DNA of 64,000 bases from Bradyrhizobium tropiciagri (GTDB lineage: Bacteria > Pseudomonadota > Alphaproteobacteria > Rhizobiales > Xanthobacteraceae): assembly GCF_018130505.1 (NCBI RefSeq), contig NZ_JAFCKH010000006.1:62001-126000 (forward strand), read 5' to 3'. Numbering within the stretch: position 1 is the first letter of the stretch; each line of letters begins with the position of its first letter. A program made the translations under genes and the position numbers. Shown one piece after another: positions 16,439 to 23,405 of this stretch. The notes below the pieces were generated by a model. The model did no database searches. It worked only from the letters and a program-made list of their open reading frames with translations, and was not told the DNA's origin.

Positions 16439-16984
16439 TTAGGACGCCTTGGCAGGGATGACTTCCGGAAAATCGATCGGGGTCTGCACCGCGTTGTTCA
16501 TGAAGTTGGTCAACAGGAACTGGGCTGTCAATGCAATCATCTCGACGATGTTCGCATCGGTCCACCCGGCGTCCTTGACTGCCGCGAACTGGGCGTCGGA
16601 AACCTTACCGCGCGTCTCGATGAGGGCCTTCGCGAACGCCACAGCAGCCTGCCGCTTCGGGTCGCCTGAACGGCCTTGCCGATTCAACGCGATCTCCTCC
16701 AGGGGAATCTTCGCCAAATTTGCCGAGACGAAGCTGTGCGCGGCAAGGCAGTAGTCGCAGCCGTTAGCCTCAGAAACCGCCAGCGCCATCCCCTCTCGCG
16801 TCTTCAGGTCGAGAGTCTTCGACGCCGGCGCCATCAGGCCCGCCCAGCCACTGAGGGCGTTCGGGCTAATCGACATGAGGCGATAGTGGTTCGGCACGAA
16901 GCCGAGCGTCTTCTTGATTTGGTCTAAAATCATCTGCGACTCGGCGGATGACTCACCCAACCCCGGGATAGCGATGCGGGACAT
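16439..16984 (-). CDS. Carboxymuconolactone decarboxylase / AhpD-like family protein
   Basis: A 181-residue protein with the AhpD-type redox motif EANGCDYCLAAHS (about res 94-106: two cysteines two apart followed by His). Members of this subgroup are peroxidase-related alkylhydroperoxidase-like proteins. GGAGAAAAAATG gives a clear start at 16984. It sits on the minus strand about 100 bases downstream of a quinone-oxidoreductase-like gene, within the cassette flanked by enamidase duplicates. Likely a cytosolic redox or detoxification protein; substrate unknown. Confidence 0.85.
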   Translation of the reverse strand: MSRIAIPGLGESSAESQMILDQIKKTLGFVPNHYRLMSISPNALSGWAGLMAPASKTLDLKTREGMALAVSEANGCDYCLAAHSFVSANLAKIPLEEIALNRQGRSGDPKRQAAVAFAKALIETRGKVSDAQFAAVKDAGWTDANIVEMIALTAQFLLTNFMNNAVQTPIDFPEVIPAKAS

Positions 16985-17085
16985 TTTTTCTCCATTGAAC
17001 TCGGATCAGTTCAAGCCTTGAAGTAGAGTAGATATCCCCTATCGAAGCCCGGCATTAATCCTGAAACGCTCGCGTCTCTGGTTCC

Positions 17086-18003
17086 TCACGAACGAACGCG
17101 GATGATCGTCTTCCCGCTGGTCCGTTTGGACGGATTGAAGGCGATGACAGCATCGTCGAGGGTTGCGATGTTACCGATGTTCATCCGCAGTCGTCCGTCC
17201 CGCACCCGCTGGATGATCTCGCCCAACTGTGCGCGATCGGGCACGAGAACAAAGTCGATCGCTATGCCGTCAGCGGGCCGTGCCTCGGTCGGGCCGGCGA
17301 TGGTCACCAGCGTTCCTCCGGCTCGAATCAGGCCTGCAGACCGGGTCGCGATGTCGCCGCCGAAGACATCAAAAACCAGATCGACACCGCCGACGTCTTC
17401 GAGGGCGTCGTTGTCTAGATCGACAAACTCCTGCGCGCCGAAGTCGAGCGCCGACTGACGGTGAGCGGCGCGCCCGGTGCCGATGACGTAAGCGCCGGCC
17501 AATCGTGCGAGCTGAGTCACCATCGACCCGACAGCGCCGGCCGCGCCGTGCACGAGAATGCTCTGCCCTGCCTGAAGGCGACCGTGCTCGAACAGTCCCT
17601 GCCACGCGGTCAGGCCCGGCATCGCCACGCTCGCTCCCACCGTGAAGTCGACATCGCCCGGCAGCGGCGCGAGGTTGCGTGCCTCCACGGCCACATATTC
17701 GGCCAGCGTACCGCCGCGATACGAGTCCGTGAGGCCAAACACCCGTTGTCCCACCGACAGCCCCCTCGTGCCATAGCCAAGGGCGGTGACCACTCCGGCC
17801 AACTCTTGCCCCGGAATCACCGGCGCCCGGTCACGGCCGAGTCGATCGGTCCAGGTCGAAGGCCAGGTCAGCTCATCCCAGGTGAATCCCGACGCATGAA
17901 CCTGAACGACGACGTCGTTGATCGCCGCGTGCGGCTCGGGCTGCTCCATCAGCCTCATCCCCGCCGTTCCCGCGGCCTGGTCCGCTACTACGATCGCCTT
18001 CAT
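17086..18003 (-). CDS. NADP-dependent quinone oxidoreductase-like protein (MDR superfamily)
   Basis: A 305-residue zinc-free medium-chain dehydrogenase/reductase. It shows PVIPGQELAGVVTALG (N-terminal GroES-like domain), VHGAAGAVGSMVTQLARL (about res 149-166, NADP-binding GAAGAVG) and the C-terminal GKTIIRV typical of quinone oxidoreductases. The zinc-ligand cysteines of alcohol dehydrogenases are absent. It probably reduces quinones or enones in the cytosol. It lies in the inserted cassette with an AhpD-like gene downstream and a SnoaL-like gene upstream, all on the minus strand, which looks like a stress or detoxification set. Confidence 0.87.
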   Translation of the reverse strand: MKAIVVADQAAGTAGMRLMEQPEPHAAINDVVVQVHASGFTWDELTWPSTWTDRLGRDRAPVIPGQELAGVVTALGYGTRGLSVGQRVFGLTDSYRGGTLAEYVAVEARNLAPLPGDVDFTVGASVAMPGLTAWQGLFEHGRLQAGQSILVHGAAGAVGSMVTQLARLAGAYVIGTGRAAHRQSALDFGAQEFVDLDNDALEDVGGVDLVFDVFGGDIATRSAGLIRAGGTLVTIAGPTEARPADGIAIDFVLVPDRAQLGEIIQRVRDGRLRMNIGNIATLDDAVIAFNPSKRTSGKTIIRVRS

Positions 18004-18291
18004 GTGAATCGTCTCCTCGGTATTCTTGACACGTTTATGCTGCCTAACGCGGTCTACAACAAAAACGACACGCTCAAGTCGAACTAGAAGTTGGTCTTTC
18101 TGCGCTACCGCTCGTCACGTCGCCCGCCAAATTGAGTGAGCCTTCGTCCTGCGGGGCTCGTCTTGAGCCACGCAGGTTGAAGATCAAATGCGAGAACATG
18201 ATCCATAGGCGAGGTGCAAGCGGACCCTGCGCCTATGCCCGATAGGTTTCATACCGTACTTCTGATGGTAGGTGCTCGGCTGCCGCGCATG

Positions 18292-18699
18292 TCAGGCGGG
18301 CTCCCGTACTGCCGTCCCTTGATTGTTATCGATTATGAACCGCCAGCGCCCATCCGCGCCGCGGCGCACGATATCCGACGCCGTGCCGTTGAGGTGCACC
18401 TCATTGCCGTCGCGATCCGTGCCATCGATCCACCAGTCATACACGAGCTGGGCGATATCGTCGGCGGCGAACACATGGCGCATCTTGGTCACGAGCGGAA
18501 CGCCAGGCTTGACGAAGCGCTCGAGTCGGACGGTGATGTCTGCGTGACCAGTGACGGTTCGCCCGTCATCCTCGACGAACACGCACTTCGGGTCGAACAT
18601 TTCAATCAACGCGCTGACCTTGCCGGAGTTGAGTCGCTCGATGAGCGACGGGACAACGCCTTCAGGTTCAGTAGGGAGAGGAAAGGACTCAGACATCAT
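18292..18699 (-). CDS. SnoaL-like / nuclear transport factor 2 fold protein
   Basis: A 135-residue protein with an NTF2-like pattern: VVPSLIERLNSGKVSALIEMF, CVFVEDDGRTVTGHADI and DIVRRGADGRWRFIIDN. Proteins of this fold are small isomerases, hydrolases or binding proteins; the substrate is unknown. AGGAG 7 bases before the double ATG supports the start at 18699 (18696 is possible). It is the first gene of the three-gene cassette, separated from the oxidoreductase gene by 288 bases. Confidence 0.8.
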   Translation of the reverse strand: MMSESFPLPTEPEGVVPSLIERLNSGKVSALIEMFDPKCVFVEDDGRTVTGHADITVRLERFVKPGVPLVTKMRHVFAADDIAQLVYDWWIDGTDRDGNEVHLNGTASDIVRRGADGRWRFIIDNNQGTAVREPA

Positions 18700-19100
18700 T
18701 GATCTCCTGTTCGTGCTGGTTGAAACGGTGGTCCTGTGTGTTGCTCGAATGCGCGACAGTAGGACGTCACCTTTCCAACACCTTGTACTAGCGGTAAGCA
18801 TCGGCAACTAAGGCCTCGCAGGGAGTTAAGTACGCTCGCCGACCAATCGTCACAATCGGTGATTTCCGATCGGTGAGTTCGGTAGGACCGAAGGAAAAGA
18901 GTTGCGCCTCGCGGCGAACGAAGTGAAGCAATCCATGCTGCAGCCCGGTTGGCGGCCGCGGGCTGTTAGGCAAAACCCGCAGGGTGGGCAAAGCGAAGCG
19001 TGTCTACCTTCACGCGCAGTGCTCTCGATGGTGGGCATCGCGTTTGCGCGCCTTTGCCGACCCTACGAATTGAGGATGACGGATCACCTGAATCCACTGC
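18700..19100. other. Intergenic region with decayed repeat fragments
   Basis: No gene supported. The right half contains remnants of rhizobial intergenic repeats (gaacgaagtgaagcaatccat near 18920; gggtgggcaaagcgaagc near 18990; gaggatgacggatc just before the enamidase stop). The gaggatgacgg remnant resembles the end of the repeat that precedes the pseudogene copy at 16.1 kb. Confidence 0.6.
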
Positions 19101-20297
19101 TCACTTCGCCACGATCTCCGGCACCTTGCCCGCGGGCGGTGTGTTGCGGCTGCGCTGGGTGCGGACGATGCCGTCGATGATGGTCATGCCGATGCCGGGG
19201 AGATCGCCGAGCTGCACGCTGTGCAGGATGTTCTTGCCGGGCGAGTGCTGCGCCTTGTCCATCAGGACGAAATCGGCGGAGCGGCCGACCTCGATCAGGC
19301 CGCAGTCGAGCTCGCGCATCCGCGCGGTGTTGCCGGTGGCGAGGCAGAATGCCAGCTCCGCCGGCAAATCGCCGAGCGAGGACAATAGCGACACCATGCG
19401 CAAAATCCCGAGCGGCTGCACGCCGGATCCGGCGGGCGCATCGGTGCCGAGGATGACGCGGTGCAGATCGCCCATCTCGCGCGCGGTGCGCAGGGTGAAC
19501 AGCGCCGAGCGCTCATTGCCGTTGTGCACCAGTTCGAGGCCGCGCTTGCAGCCCTCGCAGATGCAGCGGATCTGATCGTCGGGCAGGGCGGTGTGGCCGC
19601 CATTGATGTGGCCGACCACGTCGGTGTCGGCCTCCAGCACCACGTCCTTGTCGATCAGGCCCGAGCCCGGGATCGAGGGGCCGCCGGTATGGATTGTGCT
19701 CTGAATGCCGTATTTGCGCGCCCAGCCGACCATCTTGCGCGCGGTGGGCCCATCCTTGACGCCGCCGAGGCCGACCTCGCCGAGCAGCTTGACGCCGGCG
19801 GCCGCCATCTCCTTGAAATCGTCCTCCACCATCTCGCATTCGATCACCGGCGCGCCGGCATGCACCTTCACGCCGCCGGGCCGCAGCGTCCAGAACGCGC
19901 GCTGCGCGAAGATCGCCATCGCCTTGACGCCGACCACGTCGCGCGGGCGGCCGGGCATGTGGACCTCGCCGGCCGAGATCATGGTGGTGACGCCGCCATG
20001 CAGATAGCTGTCGATCCAGTTGATCTGGTTCTGCCGCGGCGTCCAGTCGCCCGCAACGGGATGGACATGACTGTCGATCAGGCCGGGCGCGACCGTGGTG
20101 CCGTTGGCGTCGACGATGGTGGTGGCGCCTTCGGTATCGACGTCCTTGAGGCGGCCGATCGCGGTGATCTTGCCGTTCTCGGCGACGATGGTGTCGGCAT
20201 CGAGGATCGGCTTCTCCAGGGCTCCCGACAGCAGAAGCCCGATATTGCGGATCACCAGCTTGCTGGGGCCGCTGGCCTGGGGCGCGTCGTGAGCCAT
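19101..20297 (-). CDS. ena: Enamidase-like amidohydrolase (tetrahydro-6-oxonicotinate ring opening)
   Basis: Proposed to hydrolyse 1,4,5,6-tetrahydro-6-oxonicotinate to 2-formylglutarate and ammonia. The 398-residue protein shows the full amidohydrolase metal set: DSHVHP (HxH), GEVGLGG (bridging Glu), IHTGGPSIPG, VGHINGGHT and GTDAPAG (catalytic Asp). By eye it tracks the Eubacterium barkeri enamidase over its length, including SYLHGGVTTMISAGEVHMPG, VKVHAG, PLGILR and the C-terminal SRNTPPAGK. The start at 20297 (MAHDAPQ) follows a GGAAACC-type weak ribosome site; the longer frame would cross the operators. It is divergent from the ferredoxin reductase gene. The last 207 bases are duplicated as a pseudogene at 16147. 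Confidence 0.85.
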   Translation of the reverse strand: MAHDAPQASGPSKLVIRNIGLLLSGALEKPILDADTIVAENGKITAIGRLKDVDTEGATTIVDANGTTVAPGLIDSHVHPVAGDWTPRQNQINWIDSYLHGGVTTMISAGEVHMPGRPRDVVGVKAMAIFAQRAFWTLRPGGVKVHAGAPVIECEMVEDDFKEMAAAGVKLLGEVGLGGVKDGPTARKMVGWARKYGIQSTIHTGGPSIPGSGLIDKDVVLEADTDVVGHINGGHTALPDDQIRCICEGCKRGLELVHNGNERSALFTLRTAREMGDLHRVILGTDAPAGSGVQPLGILRMVSLLSSLGDLPAELAFCLATGNTARMRELDCGLIEVGRSADFVLMDKAQHSPGKNILHSVQLGDLPGIGMTIIDGIVRTQRSRNTPPAGKVPEIVAK

Positions 20298-20370
20298 GGG
20301 TGGTTTCCTTCTGTTCTGAAATTGCTCGGGAATTTGAGCCCGGCTTGACTTTCGGATCAAGCTGGATTAT

Positions 20371-20403
20371 TCGTTTGTATACGAATGATCGTATACAAAC
20401 GAT
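20371..20403. promoter_or_regulatory. Double operator between enamidase and ferredoxin reductase genes
   Basis: Two GTATAC-centred sites, 14 bases apart centre to centre (cores 20377-20382 and 20391-20396): tcgtttgtatacgaatga and gatcgtatacaaacgat. They form an approximate overall dyad. Arms and core match the sites before nicA and hnr. This places the enamidase and reductase genes in the same putative MarR regulon. Two adjacent sites may serve the two divergent promoters separately. Confidence 0.75.
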
Positions 20404-20462
20404 CCGGCCGGTCAACAGGGTTCAAATCCTTATCCGCGCAGCACAAATCAGGGATTGGTGCG

Positions 20463-21236
20463 ATGAGCAATTTCAACCAGGAAAGCGTCCTCAGCGTTCA
20501 TCACTGGACCGACACGCTGTTCTCGTTCAAGACCACCCGCAGCCCCACCTTCCGCTTCCGCAACGGCGAGTTCACGATGATCGGGCTCAAGGTCGGCGAG
20601 AAGCCTCTGCTGCGGGCCTACAGCGTCGCCAGCGCGAATTACGAGGACACGCTCGAGTTCTTCTCGATCAAGGTGCCGGACGGCCCGCTGACCTCGCGCC
20701 TGCAACACCTGAAGGAGGGCGACGAGATCATCGTCAGCCGCAAGGCCACCGGCACGCTCGTGATCGACAACCTCGAGGATGGCCGCAACCTCTATCTGGT
20801 CGGCACCGGCACCGGTCTCGCGCCGTTCCTCAGCGTCATCAAGGATCCGGAGACCTATGACCGGTTCGAGAAGGTCGTGTTGCTGCACGGCTGCCGCCGC
20901 GTCAAGGAACTCGCCTATGGCGAGATGATCACCGAGAAGCTGCCGCAGGACGAATTGATCGGCGAATTGGTGCGCGACCAGCTGATCTACTATCCGACCG
21001 TGACGCGCGATCCGTTCCGCAACCGCGGCCGCATCACTGACCTCATCACCACGGGCAAGTTGTTCGACGACATCGGCCTGCCCGCGCTCGATCCCGCGCA
21101 TGACCGCGTCATGATCTGCGGCTCGCCGGCGCTGGTCGCCGACACCCGCACGCTGCTCAATGGCCGCGGCTTTGTCGAAGGCAATCACGGCGAGCCCGCG
21201 CAGTTCGTGGTCGAGAAGGCGTTCGCGGAGCGCTGA
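20463..21236 (+). CDS. fpr: Ferredoxin-NADP+ reductase
   Basis: A 257-residue bacterial plant-type FNR. It has LLRAYSVAS (FAD-binding RxYS, about res 50-58), VGTGTGLAPFLSV (NADP-binding), VLLHGCRRVKELAY, MICGSPALV, and the C-terminal FVVEKAFAER tail of the bacterial subclass. It passes electrons from NADPH to ferredoxin in the cytosol. Its promoter carries the same palindromes as the nicotinate operons, so its likely job is to supply reduced ferredoxin to 6-hydroxynicotinate reductase. The start MSNFNQES is chosen by family length; the upstream extension would run through the operator. No ferredoxin gene is seen beside it. Confidence 0.92.
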   Translation: MSNFNQESVLSVHHWTDTLFSFKTTRSPTFRFRNGEFTMIGLKVGEKPLLRAYSVASANYEDTLEFFSIKVPDGPLTSRLQHLKEGDEIIVSRKATGTLVIDNLEDGRNLYLVGTGTGLAPFLSVIKDPETYDRFEKVVLLHGCRRVKELAYGEMITEKLPQDELIGELVRDQLIYYPTVTRDPFRNRGRITDLITTGKLFDDIGLPALDPAHDRVMICGSPALVADTRTLLNGRGFVEGNHGEPAQFVVEKAFAER

Positions 21237-21247
21237 GCCCGTCCCTC

Positions 21248-21364
21248 CGTCATTGCGAGGAGCTCGCGACAAAATTGCAGAGCAATTTTGCGCTGAAGCG
21301 ACGAAGCAATCCATCGTTCCGCATATGCGGTGCGATGGATTGCTTCGCTTCGCTCGCAATGACG
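21248..21364. repeat. CATTGCGAGGAG...CTCGCAATGACG palindromic repeat
   Basis: Long inverted repeat: gtcattgcgagg at the left pairs with the cgctcgcaatgac-type right end. Inside are caaaattgc/gcaattttg and gaagcaatccatcg/cgatggattgcttc stems. This is a common Bradyrhizobium intergenic element. It lies between convergent fpr and soxA and probably terminates both. Confidence 0.85.
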
Positions 21365-21380
21365 TGGATGGGACTTGTGC

Positions 21381-22154
21381 CTAAGGCCTGACCGCCGGCG
21401 TCTCGATCTTCATCCCGCGCGCTCGCGACATCAGATAGGCCTCCAGCTCGACCAGCTCCGGCGATCCGAAGTCGTAGGCCTGCGCGCGAATGCCGGTGAT
21501 GCAGGCGCGTAATCGCCGCTGCAGCGATCCGAGCGACTGCCACTCCAGCCGGTAGAGCGGATAGCCGGTCGGCTGTCCCTGCGTGATCGGCGCGCCGGCC
21601 AGCTTCTTGTCCCAGTTGTCGTCATGGCAGTTGGCGCAAGCGAGATTGAGCTGGCCCTGCCGCTGCGTGAACAGCTCGTGTCCCTTGGCGACGAATGGCG
21701 CGAGATCGGGATCGTGACCCGCTTCGATCGGCATGCCGCGTGACTGCTCCGCGACATAGGCCGTCAGCGCCAGCAGTTCGCGGCTTTCGTAGCGCAGCGG
21801 CGTCGCCTGCTGGTGATTGCTGCGGCAGAGATTGATCCGCCCTTCGAGATCGACCGGCCTCCCAAGTGTCTTGTCGAACGCCGGATAGTGCGCCGCGACG
21901 CCTCTCATGCTGACACGTGCGTCGCTGTGGCAATCGGCGCAGGCCTTGTCCGCGGTGCCTGCCTTGCGCGTCCACAGCGTCTCGCCGTCGAGCACCCAGA
22001 GCATGCCGGGATTGGCGGTGTCGTCGTCCTGCATCGCTCTTGTGTCGGGGCCCATGAAGCTGGCTCCGGAACGGTGTTCGCCTTGCGGAATCTCGGTGGC
22101 GAGCGCCGCGCCGGCCAACGCCGTCAGGATCGCGATGCAACCGAAAAGCTTCAT
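21381..22154 (-). CDS. soxA: SoxA, sulfur-oxidation dihaem cytochrome c subunit
   Basis: Periplasmic partner of SoxX; the SoxAX complex joins a sulfur substrate to the cysteine arm of SoxYZ. It has 257 residues: a signal peptide (MKLFGCIAILTALAGAALA), CADCH (about res 72-76) and CANCH (about 177-181) haem motifs, and LRACITGIRA, which carries the cysteine that ligates the catalytic haem. The ATG overlaps the soxZ stop by 4 bases. It is last in the operon soxF-X-Y-Z-A. Family firm. Confidence 0.92.
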   Translation of the reverse strand: MKLFGCIAILTALAGAALATEIPQGEHRSGASFMGPDTRAMQDDDTANPGMLWVLDGETLWTRKAGTADKACADCHSDARVSMRGVAAHYPAFDKTLGRPVDLEGRINLCRSNHQQATPLRYESRELLALTAYVAEQSRGMPIEAGHDPDLAPFVAKGHELFTQRQGQLNLACANCHDDNWDKKLAGAPITQGQPTGYPLYRLEWQSLGSLQRRLRACITGIRAQAYDFGSPELVELEAYLMSRARGMKIETPAVRP

Positions 22155-22471
22155 TCGACGGTGATCGAAGCCGACGCGGTCTCCGAAAACCCCTTGTCGC
22201 CGATCCACTCGAACTCGAACTTGCCGCTTTCGGTCACCGTGGTGAAGAAGGTGAGGAACGGGTTGGCGGCAATCGCCGGATAGAGATCGGCGCGAAAAAT
22301 CTCCGCGCCGTTGAAGCGGCATGTGAAGCTGGTGATGATGTCCCGCGGCACCACGTCGCCCGACGCCGTGTGGCGATAGCCGGTTTCCATGATGTGCGAC
22401 ATCAGCGTCTTGATCTCGATGATGTCGCCGCGCTTTGCCTTGGCCGGCACGTTGATCAGGGCGGACGGCAT
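22151..22471 (-). CDS. soxZ: SoxZ, sulfur carrier complex subunit
   Basis: Beta-sandwich partner of SoxY in the periplasmic carrier complex. At 106 residues it is the normal length, with AKRGDIIEIKTLMSHIMETGYR (family hallmark, about res 13-33) and FNGAEIFRADLYPAIAANPF. No signal peptide; as in known systems it should be exported together with the Tat-targeted SoxY. It overlaps soxY by one base and soxA by four. Confidence 0.95.
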   Translation of the reverse strand: MPSALINVPAKAKRGDIIEIKTLMSHIMETGYRHTASGDVVPRDIITSFTCRFNGAEIFRADLYPAIAANPFLTFFTTVTESGKFEFEWIGDKGFSETASASITVE

Positions 22472-22950
22472 CAGATCGCCTCCTCGGTGCAGGCGGCGAG
22501 CGTCACCACGACGTCGGCGGTCGCCGACCAGAACGTGTCGTCGGACAGGCGCGCGATCGCGGTGACCTTCTGGCTGTCGGCGAGCCGGATGCGGGTCGAG
22601 ACCTGGGCGCGGCCGGCGCGTGGTCCGAGATAGAAATTTCCGATGTTCGGTTGCGGGTTCTTCTCGTTGAAGACGTGGATGCTCTTCACATAGTCTTCCG
22701 CCGTCATCGGGCTGGCAACGCTGACCGTCATCGGCACGGTGTTGCCATTCTCGACCAGCGGCGGGATGTCGAGCTTGACCTTTCCGGTCCGCACATTGGC
22801 TTCGCCGACGATGTTGCGGATCGCGGCCGACAGCATCGCCGGCGACGCTTCGGCCGGCCGCACGATCACGACCGGAACCGCGCCGAGTACGGCTGCGCTA
22901 CCGGCGATGCCAAGGAATGTGCGGCGTGTGGTGTGATCCGAATGCGCCAT
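22471..22950 (-). CDS. soxY: SoxY, sulfur carrier protein with non-canonical C-terminus
   Basis: SoxY carries sulfur intermediates on a C-terminal cysteine. This 159-residue protein has a twin-arginine signal (TTRRTFLGIAG, about res 7-17) and a normal SoxY body (VPMTVSVASPMTAEDYVKSI). Instead of the canonical GGCGG end, the chain finishes VVVTLAACTEEAI: the cysteine is five residues from the C-terminus and is followed by Thr, two Glu, Ala and Ile. The flexible glycines around the cysteine are replaced. This may change partner choice; the operon also lacks soxB. Start fixed by the Tat signal at 22950. Confidence 0.9.
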   Translation of the reverse strand: MAHSDHTTRRTFLGIAGSAAVLGAVPVVIVRPAEASPAMLSAAIRNIVGEANVRTGKVKLDIPPLVENGNTVPMTVSVASPMTAEDYVKSIHVFNEKNPQPNIGNFYLGPRAGRAQVSTRIRLADSQKVTAIARLSDDTFWSATADVVVTLAACTEEAI

Positions 22951-22955
22951 CAATT

Positions 22956-23405
22956 TCAGTCCCGCAGTGTCACTAAATAAGCCACGATATCTTCGATCTG
23001 TTCCGCCGACAGAATCGGCCTGTCCCGCCATGCGTTGCCGACGCGCGTGAGCCCATCGAGGCGATAGTAGGACGGCATGATCGTCGCCGGATTAAGGTGC
23101 GAGGCATCCACCAGCCGCAGCCGCAATTGCCCTTCCGACCAGCGGCCGCCGCTGCCGGATAGATTTGGCGCGAGGTCGCCCTGAAAGGCCTGCTCGGCAA
23201 ATGGGCCGCTGTGGCAGAGGATGCAAGTCGAGGAACGCTCGACGATCAGCGCGCGTCCGCGCGTAGCGTCACCTTTGGTTCCCGTCAGCGACTCCGGGAT
23301 CGCATCGTCGACGATAGTGTAGGGATTCAACCCTTCGGCGCGCACCGCGGGGCAGGCCGCAAGTGCGGTGGCGAAGAGTAATGCGATGAGGACGAACCTA
23401 GCCAA
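22956..23405 (-). CDS. soxX: SoxX, monohaem cytochrome c subunit
   Basis: Small subunit of SoxAX. With a TTG start at 23405 it has 149 residues: a signal peptide (MARFVLIALLFATALAACPAVRA), CILCH haem motif (about res 59-63) and IMPSYYR, which supplies the axial Met. The TTG lies 8 bases inside the end of soxF, giving coupled translation. A much longer frame to 23558 exists but would run antiparallel to nothing and deep through soxF, so it was rejected. Family firm, start moderately sure. Confidence 0.88.
   Translation of the reverse strand: MARFVLIALLFATALAACPAVRAEGLNPYTIVDDAIPESLTGTKGDATRGRALIVERSSTCILCHSGPFAEQAFQGDLAPNLSGSGGRWSEGQLRLRLVDASHLNPATIMPSYYRLDGLTRVGNAWRDRPILSAEQIEDIVAYLVTLRD

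Noticed and set aside
16121-16669. Plus-strand frame of 182 residues
   Set aside because: Overlaps the enamidase pseudogene and the AhpD-like gene on the opposite strand; no motif.
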